DNA from: an uncultured Eubacteriales bacterium
GTDB lineage: Bacteria; Bacillota; Clostridia; Saccharofermentanales; UBA5734
NCBI GenBank assembly: GCA_903919045.1
Contig: CAIXGU010000219.1
Coordinates: 1-38,021, forward strand
Length of the DNA: 38,021 bases
Direction: 5' to 3'
Under the pieces are notes generated by a model that was given only the letters and a program-made list of their open reading frames with translations, had not been told where the DNA came from and searched no databases. Positions 8,701-17,907 of the stretch are shown here, piece after piece; position 1 is the first letter of the stretch; every line of letters begins with the position of its first letter. A program made the position numbers and the translations under genes.

Positions 8701-9209
8701 AGAGGATCGATTACGAGGCCCTCTGGTCGGGCCTCGCGTTCCAGCTGCCCGCGTACCTGGCCGCCTACCGGGCGGAGGACCCGGCCCGCATCCCCGTCGA
8801 GGCCGGCTACTTCTACCTGCATGTCCCGCGCCTGTCCGGCTCCTGCGCGGCCGACGCGCCCGCGCCCGAAACGGTCGAGGAGAAGCTCCAGAAGGAGTAC
8901 CGCCTGCGCGGACTCGGCCTCGACGGACCGCACCTCGAAGCCGCCGTGCGGCACGTGCGCGGGCGGATGGCGGAGGCGTGCGGCGGGCTCTTCGGCGGGA
9001 CCTTCGACGTCCGACCCGTCTCGACCGACCGGAACGCGACGCCGTGCTCCTACTGCGACTTCCGCGGGATCTGCCGCAAGGGAGGGCTCGCGGGGACCGC
9101 GCTCGCCGCTTCGCTGCCCGCGGCGGCGCCGGGCGGCGCCCGTACCCGCAAGGAACGCTTCGCCGCGGCGCTCGACGCGGAATCCGGTCGCCCGGAGGCG
9201 ACGGCATGA
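5796..9209 (+). CDS. addB: Helicase-exonuclease AddAB, AddB subunit
   Basis: N-terminal 'LRILHGGIGSGRTRRVL' P-loop-like; C-terminal PD-(D/E)XK nuclease 'RFAIVDYKTGDKRIDYEAL' with Cys motif 'YAACPFSHFC...CSYCDFRGIC'; overlaps addA by ATGA. Confidence 0.92.
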   Translation: MGLRILHGGIGSGRTRRVLAEIRAAAEARPESRALLVVPDPLKLDTEAFLMQATDRRSLLLAEVLGFRRLAERVLGEVGGLAARYVDASGRTMAVHRVLKAHAAELAAFGPMADRPGFVPQVETVLSELRRYGVRPDDLVRSPAESGDDRAAASFRGKAHDLAVVLRGYEETLDRLGLLDPGGDLDRLSGILRSAAADREWPYDRIAWLRDASVWIDGFGERRDFTPQETRVVEALAGLCREVTVTLCADIVPGDEAAALDGPDALAIGRRTAYRLNRRLAPLLVPGGVVALDSPGRGLHPELLHLRRSLERGFSEPYDGPADAVVAFEASDAYEETAWAAAEIRRLVEAGNLRFRDVAVAACSFEAYAPLLESAFEASGVAAFLDREVRLTGSALPRFVLSFLNIASASWSLESVMACLRTGLAGVEPEEADRLENFFLARGIRGKNRIFDDRRYAPDFEAESAVLTGDADEEGEGPGTGSGSGTGTGTVRAATEADAVRAIRDRALRPLADALESVGGRKTCSERCAALETYLRDRGMPDRVYRLADALRAKGLADGSMRLVKSWNALCSVLRQMEDVAGDEPIPLDDFAALLSSGIDAARAGTIPASPDAVIAGPPDRVIARRPAVLFVLGASADALPQKGVSEGLLTAADRESLAAESGIDLPSGVADKPFEDAFREYSLLSLPTERLYLGYAATDRKGANLDPSPTVVRVAELLPGRRRVRVGPLAEAGPEDPRRRVAPAGPAHGNVSAGEDADPDLRTVRLPAGLVAAAYGGAPSMSVSQLETYAACPFSHFCKHLLALRPRDEWKPELSSAGTLAHGVVELAMDALRGRIEASLREGGDPDDVLRDYLASDVGAEVDRLLRTAARRERLGMFFDEGFRMSAGRKVRDTAEASLRAAARQLLGSPFRPVLAEWGFGTETGNALVVRLADGTPVRFQGRVDRVDADRSGDDERFAIVDYKTGDKRIDYEALWSGLAFQLPAYLAAYRAEDPARIPVEAGYFYLHVPRLSGSCAADAPAPETVEEKLQKEYRLRGLGLDGPHLEAAVRHVRGRMAEACGGLFGGTFDVRPVSTDRNATPCSYCDFRGICRKGGLAGTALAASLPAAAPGGARTRKERFAAALDAESGRPEATA

Positions 9210-12200
9210 GCGCGCCGATCGCGAAGAAGCCCACGCCCCAGCAGGAGGCGGTCCTCGCCGCGGGCCCCGGCCTGCTGCTGGTCACCGCCGCCGCGGGTTC
9301 CGGCAAGACGACCGTGATGACCGACCGCATCGTGAAGCGCATCGTCGACGGGGAGCTGGACCTGCGCCGGGTCCTCGTGATGACCTTCACGGACGCGGCC
9401 GCGGCGAACCTGCGGAAGAAGGTCGCGGAGAAGCTGCGGGAGGCCGCCGCCCGGGCCCCCGACCGCGGGGAGCGGCGCCGGCTCGCCCGGCAGGCCGCGT
9501 TCCTGCCCCATGCGGCGATCTCCACGATCCACGGCTTCTGCCTCGACGTCCTGCGCACGTCGGCGCACCGGGCGGTCGATGCGGACGGGAAGCCCCTCGT
9601 CGAGCCCGGCTTCCGGGTCGCGGACGCGGCGGAGGCCGAGCTGCTGCGCCTCGAGGCGCTCGACGCGGTGCTGGAGGCGCGCTATGCGGCCGCGGAGTCG
9701 GAGGCGCAGGAGGATGACCGGGCGCGCCGGTCCGCCGCCTTCCTCGACCTCGTCGATGCCTACGGGAACCACCGCGGCGACGGTCCGGTCCGCGAGATCG
9801 CGCTCTCGATCCACGCGTTCCTGCGCAGCATGCCCGCCTACCGCACATGGGCGGTGGACGCGATGGAGACGCTGCGCGCCTCCGTGGGCGCGTTCGGCGG
9901 TTCCGAGGCCGCCCGCCTGCTCCTCGTCTCGCTGCTGGATCTGCTCGACCGCGCCGGAGAGGCCGTTCCCGCGATGATGGACGCGCTCGGGGAGCCGTCG
10001 TGCCTCTTCCTCGCGGACGCGGCGAAGGACGCGGCTGCGAAGCGGGAGCTCCGCTCCGCGCTCGAGACGCTCCTGCGCATCCGGTCGCTGCTCTCTGATT
10101 GCGGCCTCCGCGCGGGGGCGGTCCCGGCGGACCTGTGGGACCGCGTCCACCGCGAAGCGCAGGCCCTCTCCCTCCGCTCGCTCCCGAGGAAGTCCTCGAA
10201 GACCGGCGAGGCGGCCCTCTCGTTCCTCGAGGCCTTCGGCGAGCGCATCGCCGAGCCGCTGCATGCCCTGAACGGCGCCTTCGGAGGGTCGGACCGCAGG
10301 AAGCGCTTCACCGCCGCGACCCGATTCCTCTTCCATGCGGACGCGGACGGGATCGGGCGGGGGATGGCCCCGGTCCTCGCGCCCTGCGAGGCGCTGCTGG
10401 ACCTCGTGCTCGACCTCGACGAAGCGTATGCGGCCCTGAAGCGCCGGGCCGGCGCCGTCGACTTCGACGACTTCGAGCACCTCGCGCTCGCCGTGCTGGA
10501 GCGGGAAGGGGAAGACGATTCCATCCGGGGACGGTTCCAGGAGATCTACGTCGACGAGTACCAGGACACGAGCGGCATCCAGGAGGCGATCCTCCTGAGG
10601 ATGCTGCGGAGCGGCGCACTCCTCGTCGGCGACGTGAAGCAGAGCATCTACCGCTTCCGGCACGCGAAGCCCGAGATCTTCCTCGGCAAGGCCCGGGAAT
10701 TCGCCCGCGACGTTCCGCCCGGCGAGGAGGCGTCGGTCCTTCCGAACGGCGTGCTCCGCGAACTGACGCGCAATTTCCGCAGCCTGCCGCCGATCCTCGA
10801 CGCGGCCAATCTCGTGTTCTCGAAGGTGATGCGGCGCGAGGCGGGCGAGATCGACTACGATGCCTCCCAGGCGCTGGTCCCCGTCCGTCCGGCGCCCGAG
10901 GGCGGCGCGCCTCCCGTCGAGCTGGTCCTCGTCGACCGCGCGCGCGTCGCAGGGGACGGGGCCGCGGAGCCGGCCGGCGGGGAGGACGACGGGTCGGAGG
11001 ACGAAAACACGGAGGACGTCGGCGCGGGCTCCTCGGTCGCCGAAGCCGGCGACCGCCGGCGGGAGGAGGCCGAGGGGCGCTGGATCGCGAGCCACATCCT
11101 CGCGCTCGCCGAGGAGGCGAAGGCGCGCGGGGAGGAGCCGCGCTTCGACCGCATCGCCGTGCTGGCCCGCACGCGGGACCTCGCGGCGGTCTTCGGGAAG
11201 GCGCTCGCGGCGCGCGGCATCCCCGTCGAGGAGGAGGCGTCCGGCGAATTCCTCGAGAGCCCCGAGCTCCGGCGGATGGAGGCCTTCGTCCACGTGCTCG
11301 ACAACCCCCGGCAGGACGTGCCGCTCGCCGCGACGATGCAGTCCCCGCTCGCGCCCGAGCCGTTCGACGAGGAGGAACTCCTGCGGATCCGGGTCCATGC
11401 CGCCGGGAAGGGCCAGCGGCGGGCCTTCTACCACCGCGCCGCGGCGGCGTACGCCGAGGACGGCCCCGACCCGGCGCTCCGCGGGAAGGTCGCGCGGTTC
11501 CTCGCCTGGGTGGCGGACCTGCGGGAGCGGGCGGCGCACGCGAGCCTGGATGCGCTGATCGGGCACGCGTACCGGACGTCGGGGATCCTCGAGCGCGTGG
11601 GGCGCCTGCCCGACGGCGCGGCGCGCGTCGCGGACCTGCGGATGTTCCATGAATGGGCGGGCGCCTTCGAGGCGACGAGGCTGCGCGGGCTCTACGGCTT
11701 CGCGCGGTACATCGAGCGGATGCGGAAGACGGGGAGCGGGGACGCAGTCCGCGGCGCCCGGCCGGGCGGGCGGAACGCGGTGCGCGTGATGACCCTGCAC
11801 CGGAGCAAGGGTCTCGAGTTCCCGGTCGTGTTCCTCGGAGGGCTGTCGCACGGCTTCAACCTGCGCGACGGCGCCGAATCCGTTCTCGTGTCGGAGCCGC
11901 TGGGGCTCGGCCCGGACGTGGTCGACGCGAGGCGCCGCACGGCGTACCCGTCGCACCTCAAGCTCGCGCTGCGGGAGCACGCGCGGCGCGCAGCGCTCGC
12001 CGAGGAGATGCGGCTGCTGTACGTGGCGATGACCCGCGCCGAGGACCGCCTGATCCTCGTCGCCTCCACGGCGTCGGGCCGCGAGGGACCCGACGCGCGC
12101 CTCGCGCGGATCGTCGCGGAGGCACAGGCGTGGGCGGGAGGACGCGTGCCGACGTACCGTGTCCTGTCGGCCGCGAATCCCTTCGAGTGGCTGCTCATGG

Positions 12201-13276
12201 CCTACGCGGCGGAGCGCCCCGGCGCCGCGGCGGACCTGATCGGCGCGGACGCGCCCGCGGGATCGCGCGACGCGGCCGCCGCCGAGCCTCTCGCATTCTG
12301 GACCTGCCGGCGGATCGCGGCGTCGGAGACCTTCGGAGGCGGCGTCCTCGAACGGCCGTCCGACGAGCCGGACGGCGCAGCGAGCCCCGCCGCGGAGGCG
12401 GCGTCGGCCGGTTCGCCCTTCGCCGCGTCCTACCGCTTCGACGGCGCGACGCGCGCCCCGTCGAAGGTCTCCGTCAGCGAACTGAAGCGCCGCGCGGCTC
12501 CGGAGCCCGCCGAGGGCGAGGAATCGGACGGGACGGGCGACGCGGCCGCCCCGGAGGCCTTCCTGCCGGTCGAGGGCGCGGCGGAAGGAGCCGGCGGGGA
12601 CGTCCGCCGGCTGCGCCTGCGGTTCGGCGCGCTGAAGAGCGTCGACCTGGAGATGCGCGACCTCCCGGAGCCGGCGGACGGCATGCGCGGCGCGGCGCGC
12701 GCGCTGCCTCCGAACGAGGTCGGCACGGCCGTCCACTCCGCCCTTCGGTACCTCGATCTCCGGGCGGCCGCCGCGGCGCCCGCGGACGGACGCGAGGCGG
12801 AGGTCCTGCGGCAGGTCGCGCGGATGGCCGAACTGCGGATGCTCTCGCCCGAGGAGGCCGAAGCGGCGCGCGGGTTCGCGCCGGCGATCGCGGCGTTCGC
12901 GGGCAGCGGTCTCGCGCGGCGCATCCTCGCGTCGGAGAAGGCGGGCCGCGTGTTCCGCGAGAACCCCTTCACGCTGTCGGTGCCCTGTGCGGATCTCTAC
13001 CGGTCCGTGCCGGACGCCGGCGCCTTCGCTCCCGAGGACCGCACGATGGTCCAGGGCATCGTGGACCTCTGGTTCGTCGAGGAGGGGTGCGCCGTGCTCG
13101 TGGACTACAAGACCGACCGGATCGAGGGGAGCGACGACGCGGCCGGCGAGACGCTGCGGCGGCGGTACGGCACCCAGATGCGCTACTACGCCGAGGCGAT
13201 CGAGGCCGCGACCGGCCGGCCAGTCGCCGAGCGGATCCTCTGGCTCGTGCGGCGCGGGAAGGGGTATCCGGCATGA
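9206..13276 (+). CDS. addA: Helicase-exonuclease AddAB, AddA subunit (UvrD-like helicase plus nuclease)
   Basis: 'TPQQEAVLAAGPGLLLVTAAAGSGKTTVMTDRI' Walker A; 'EIYVDEYQDTSGIQEAIL' Walker B; 'NAVRVMTLHRSKGLEFPVVFLGG'; 'AVLVDYKTDR' nuclease motif. Confidence 0.95.
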   Translation: MSAPIAKKPTPQQEAVLAAGPGLLLVTAAAGSGKTTVMTDRIVKRIVDGELDLRRVLVMTFTDAAAANLRKKVAEKLREAAARAPDRGERRRLARQAAFLPHAAISTIHGFCLDVLRTSAHRAVDADGKPLVEPGFRVADAAEAELLRLEALDAVLEARYAAAESEAQEDDRARRSAAFLDLVDAYGNHRGDGPVREIALSIHAFLRSMPAYRTWAVDAMETLRASVGAFGGSEAARLLLVSLLDLLDRAGEAVPAMMDALGEPSCLFLADAAKDAAAKRELRSALETLLRIRSLLSDCGLRAGAVPADLWDRVHREAQALSLRSLPRKSSKTGEAALSFLEAFGERIAEPLHALNGAFGGSDRRKRFTAATRFLFHADADGIGRGMAPVLAPCEALLDLVLDLDEAYAALKRRAGAVDFDDFEHLALAVLEREGEDDSIRGRFQEIYVDEYQDTSGIQEAILLRMLRSGALLVGDVKQSIYRFRHAKPEIFLGKAREFARDVPPGEEASVLPNGVLRELTRNFRSLPPILDAANLVFSKVMRREAGEIDYDASQALVPVRPAPEGGAPPVELVLVDRARVAGDGAAEPAGGEDDGSEDENTEDVGAGSSVAEAGDRRREEAEGRWIASHILALAEEAKARGEEPRFDRIAVLARTRDLAAVFGKALAARGIPVEEEASGEFLESPELRRMEAFVHVLDNPRQDVPLAATMQSPLAPEPFDEEELLRIRVHAAGKGQRRAFYHRAAAAYAEDGPDPALRGKVARFLAWVADLRERAAHASLDALIGHAYRTSGILERVGRLPDGAARVADLRMFHEWAGAFEATRLRGLYGFARYIERMRKTGSGDAVRGARPGGRNAVRVMTLHRSKGLEFPVVFLGGLSHGFNLRDGAESVLVSEPLGLGPDVVDARRRTAYPSHLKLALREHARRAALAEEMRLLYVAMTRAEDRLILVASTASGREGPDARLARIVAEAQAWAGGRVPTYRVLSAANPFEWLLMAYAAERPGAAADLIGADAPAGSRDAAAAEPLAFWTCRRIAASETFGGGVLERPSDEPDGAASPAAEAASAGSPFAASYRFDGATRAPSKVSVSELKRRAAPEPAEGEESDGTGDAAAPEAFLPVEGAAEGAGGDVRRLRLRFGALKSVDLEMRDLPEPADGMRGAARALPPNEVGTAVHSALRYLDLRAAAAAPADGREAEVLRQVARMAELRMLSPEEAEAARGFAPAIAAFAGSGLARRILASEKAGRVFRENPFTLSVPCADLYRSVPDAGAFAPEDRTMVQGIVDLWFVEEGCAVLVDYKTDRIEGSDDAAGETLRRRYGTQMRYYAEAIEAATGRPVAERILWLVRRGKGYPA

Positions 13277-13908
13277 GCGGGGAGACGGAGAGTGGACCGG
13301 CGGTCCTGAACGCGCTGGCGCTGTCCCACCGGATCGTGCGCGGCGTCCTGCGTCCGGGCGACCTCGCGGTGGACGCGACGGCGGGGAACGGGCACGACAC
13401 GGCCTTCCTCGCGGGACTCGTCGGACCGGAGGGCCGCGTGCTCGCGTTCGACGTCCAGGAGGAGGCCGTGCGGCGCACGCGCGAGCGGCTCGCGGAGGGG
13501 GGGCTGCTCGACCGGTGCCTCCTGTTCGCCGAGGGGCACGAGAACCTGGAGACGCGGATCGCCGCCCTCGATGCGACATGGCGCGACCGCGGGGTCGCGG
13601 CCGCGATGTTCAACCTCGGCTGGCTGCCCGGCGCGGACCACCGCATCGGCACGCAGGCGCGGACGACGATTCCGGCGCTGCGCCAGGCGATGGCCCGGAT
13701 CCGGCCCGGCGGCGTCGTGACGGTCGCCCTCTACTACGGCCGGGAGAGCGGGTACGAGGAGCGCGACGCCTTGCTGGCGTTCGCCGCGGAGGCCGACGTG
13801 CGAACGTGGGCCGTCCAGAAGGCCGAGATCTGGAACGCGCGGAACGACGCGCCGATCTTCCTGTGCTTCGAGCGTCTCGCCCCGGGGACGCGCCGAGCGG
13901 AAGGCTAG
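13273..13908 (+). CDS. Class I SAM-dependent methyltransferase, YtqB/MnmM-like
   Basis: 'AVDATAGNGHDTAFLAGLVGPEGRVLAFDVQEEAV', 'AAMFNLGWLPGADHRIGT' typical of the YtqB/MnmM family; ATGA overlap with addA. Confidence 0.8.
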   Translation: MSGETESGPAVLNALALSHRIVRGVLRPGDLAVDATAGNGHDTAFLAGLVGPEGRVLAFDVQEEAVRRTRERLAEGGLLDRCLLFAEGHENLETRIAALDATWRDRGVAAAMFNLGWLPGADHRIGTQARTTIPALRQAMARIRPGGVVTVALYYGRESGYEERDALLAFAAEADVRTWAVQKAEIWNARNDAPIFLCFERLAPGTRRAEG

Positions 13909-14780
13909 GGAGCGAGCGAGCGGCGCAGCAGCCGCGGGCGCAGCACGCACCAGACGGTCACGGTGGCGACGATCACGGCGCCGCCGGCGATCGCGGTGGC
14001 GGTCGGGCGCTCCCCGCGGACCAGGAAGACCAGCACCGGATTGAGCAGCGGCTCGAGGATCGGCACGAGGATGAGCTCGAGCGGCGTGAGCCGGGTGGCG
14101 GCATAGGAGAAGAGGAGGTACGCCGTCCCGATCTGGACGGTGCCGAGGAGGAGCAGCGGCAGCGCGTCCCCCCACGTCGGCGCGCGCTCGAACAGGAACG
14201 GTAGCGAGACGAGGAAGACGAGGACGTTGCCGAGCTGGACCGCGGCGATCGGCGAGCCCTTCCCGAGGCGGCTCATGAACAGGGCCTGGAGCCCGAACGT
14301 CACGCCCGACGCGATCGCGAGGAGGTCGCCGAGCGCGGCCTGCGGCGCGGCGGAGAACGAGAACCCCTCGGCGAAGAAGAGGCCCATCCCGCCCATCACG
14401 ACGGCGACGACGGCGAGGTCGGTGCGGAGGACGCGCTCGCGGTAGAGGAGATAGCCCAGCACCACGACCCAGACCGGCGCCGTGTACTGCAGCAGGACCG
14501 CGTTCGCGGCAGTCGTGAGGCGCGTCGAGACGACGAAGAGGAGCATGGTGAGAGCGTTCGCGGAGGCCGCGAGCCAGAGGCCCGGACCGCCGCGCAGGTC
14601 CGGCTTCCCGCGCACCGCGAGCAGGAACACGGCGGCGACGACGCTGCGGCTGCCGGCGGTCGCGACGGGCGAGAGCGAGACCGACTTGATCAGCAGGCCG
14701 CCCGTGCTCCAGAGCACGGCGCACCCGACGAGGGCGAGCAGCGGGAGCCAGTGGGCGCGGGACGCGGGGGGGCGGGCCAT
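13905..14780 (-). CDS. EamA/DMT-family transporter
   Basis: About 10 hydrophobic segments; 'WSTGGLLIKSVSLSPVATAGSRSVVAAVFLLA', 'LLQYTAPVWVVVLGYLLYRERV'; stop overlaps the convergent methyltransferase stop at CTAG. Confidence 0.87.
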   Translation of the reverse strand: MARPPASRAHWLPLLALVGCAVLWSTGGLLIKSVSLSPVATAGSRSVVAAVFLLAVRGKPDLRGGPGLWLAASANALTMLLFVVSTRLTTAANAVLLQYTAPVWVVVLGYLLYRERVLRTDLAVVAVVMGGMGLFFAEGFSFSAAPQAALGDLLAIASGVTFGLQALFMSRLGKGSPIAAVQLGNVLVFLVSLPFLFERAPTWGDALPLLLLGTVQIGTAYLLFSYAATRLTPLELILVPILEPLLNPVLVFLVRGERPTATAIAGGAVIVATVTVWCVLRPRLLRRSLAP

Positions 14781-14864
14781 CCGGACGAACCTCCTAACGT
14801 GGGTTACGCCCGGAGCGGGCGCCGTCTGCTATCATACGCCCATCCACCTGCAAGGAGGAAGCCC

Positions 14865-15341
14865 ATGGCAGTTTTCCATGATTTCATCCCGAACGACCTC
14901 CACGGACGCCCTGCTCCGCTCTCCGCATACGCCGGGAAGGTGCTTCTCGTCGTGAATACGGCGAGCCGCTGCGGCTTCACGCCGCAGCTCGAGGGCCTCC
15001 AGAAGCTGCACGCCGATTTCCGGGACCGCGGGTTCGCGGTGCTCGGCTTCCCGTCGAACGACTTCCTCGGCCAGGAGCCTCTCGAGGGCGTCGGCATCGA
15101 GGAGTTCTGCCGGGTCCGGTACGCGGCGGACTTCCCGCTGTTCGAGAAGGTCCACGTCCGCGGGAAGGGGAGGGACCCCCTCTACAAGCACCTCACCGAG
15201 GAGGGCCCCGAGGAGACACGCGGCGCGATCAAGTGGAACTTCACGAAGTTCCTGATCGGCCGAGACGGCCGCATCCTGGCCCGCTTCGCGCCGAACGCCG
15301 ATCCCGCGTCGCTGCGGAAGGCGATCGAGCCCTTCCTGTAG
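14865..15341 (+). CDS. Glutathione peroxidase-family protein (Cys form)
   Basis: 'LLVVNTASRCGFTPQLEGLQKLH', 'VLGFPSNDFLGQEP', 'KWNFTKFLIGRDG'; SD 'aaggagg'. Confidence 0.93.
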   Translation: MAVFHDFIPNDLHGRPAPLSAYAGKVLLVVNTASRCGFTPQLEGLQKLHADFRDRGFAVLGFPSNDFLGQEPLEGVGIEEFCRVRYAADFPLFEKVHVRGKGRDPLYKHLTEEGPEETRGAIKWNFTKFLIGRDGRILARFAPNADPASLRKAIEPFL

Positions 15342-15348
15342 TCCGGCC

Positions 15349-16332
15349 ATGGGACGCCTCCCGGCGGTCTGGCATCCCGAGCGCTTCCAGGGCGCCGGCA
15401 GGCGACGCAGGTACTTCGAGGGCTGGTACTTCAAGCTCGTCGATCGGGAGCGCGGCGCCGCCCTGGCCCTCATCCCCGGCATCGCGATGGGCGACGGGAA
15501 GGAGGACCGCCACGCCTTCGTCCAGCTGATCGACGATCGGACCGGCCGCGTGGCCTACTTCCGCTATCCGTTCGAGGCGTTCCGCTCCGCGCCGGAGCGG
15601 TTCGCGATCGAGATCGGCCCCAACCGGTTCGACGCGCACGGGCTCTCGATCGACCTGGAGGAGGGCGGATTCCGGGCGACGGGCACGCTCTGCTTCGACG
15701 GGGTCGTGCCGTTCCCGAAGACGTTCCTGAACCCGGGCGTCATGGGCCCGTTCTCGTTCGTGCCGGGGATGGAGTGCTACCACGGCATCGTGAACGTCCG
15801 GCACCGCGTCCACGGCACGCTCGACCTCGACGGGACCCCGACCGTCTTCGAGGGCGGGGAGGGCTACATCGAGAAGGATTGGGGCCGCTCGTTCCCCTCG
15901 GCCTGGATCTGGGTGCAGGCGAACCATTTCCCCGATTCCGACGCGAGCTTCCTGTTCTCCGTCGCCCGGATCCCCTGGGGGCGCGGCTCCTTCAACGGGT
16001 TCCTGTGCTTCCTGCTCCATCAGGGCCGTCTGTACCGCTTCGCGACGTACGACCGCTCCCGCCTCGTCCGTCTCGGACGCGAAGGCGACGTCGTGCGCGG
16101 CGAGCTGCGCGGGCCGAAGGGCCTGCGCCTCTCGTTCACCGCGGACCGCGGAGCGGCCGGGATCCTGCGCGCCCCGAAGGACGGCCGCATGGAGCGCGAG
16201 ATCGAGGAGAGCCTCGCCGCGACGGTCGCGGCGAGGCTCTCGGATCGGAAGGGCCGGGTGCTGTTCGAGTCCACGAGCCGGCCCGCGGCGATGGAGATCG
16301 CCGGCGAGGTCGACGGGCTCCTGCGGCGCTAG
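15349..16332 (+). CDS. Tocopherol cyclase-like family protein
   Basis: 'WHPERFQGAGRRRRYFEGWYFKLVDRERGAALALIPGIAMG', 'YIEKDWGRSFPSAWIWVQANHF' resemble the bacterial tocopherol cyclase-like family. Confidence 0.8.
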   Translation: MGRLPAVWHPERFQGAGRRRRYFEGWYFKLVDRERGAALALIPGIAMGDGKEDRHAFVQLIDDRTGRVAYFRYPFEAFRSAPERFAIEIGPNRFDAHGLSIDLEEGGFRATGTLCFDGVVPFPKTFLNPGVMGPFSFVPGMECYHGIVNVRHRVHGTLDLDGTPTVFEGGEGYIEKDWGRSFPSAWIWVQANHFPDSDASFLFSVARIPWGRGSFNGFLCFLLHQGRLYRFATYDRSRLVRLGREGDVVRGELRGPKGLRLSFTADRGAAGILRAPKDGRMEREIEESLAATVAARLSDRKGRVLFESTSRPAAMEIAGEVDGLLRR

Positions 16333-16366
16333 GCCGGGATCCGCGCGGATCGTCCGCGTTCGTGGG

Positions 16367-17765
<1,399 letters not shown>

Positions 17766-17833
17766 GTCTACCACAACCCCTGCGCAGGAAAAAGATGCAG
17801 GATATTATTCCATAGCATGCAAAAATCCGTTAT

Positions 17834-17862
17834 TTTCCAGACGCGACCGGATGGGGTAATAT
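17834..17862 (+). promoter_or_regulatory. Candidate promoter for the acyl-CoA synthetase gene
   Basis: TTTCCA (17834-17839), 17-bp spacer, TAATAT (17857-17862) in a locally AT-rich intergenic island. Confidence 0.45.
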
Positions 17863-17907
17863 GGGGGAACGAAGCGCGCCCGAACGGAGACCGACCGGAG
17901 GTGGCGG

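Noticed and set aside
7025-9205. Long 5' extension of the addA ORF (7025..13276)
   Set aside because: Upstream part is a shifted reading of addB; the true start with conserved N-terminus is ATG 9206.
9050-13579. 1509-aa minus-strand ORF opposite addA
   Set aside because: High-GC shadow ORF; composition is Arg/Gly/Ala-rich without domain motifs, while the plus strand encodes clear AddA motifs.
14950-14985. Possible selenoprotein glutathione peroxidase
   Set aside because: The catalytic position reads Cys (SRCGF), with no in-frame TGA.
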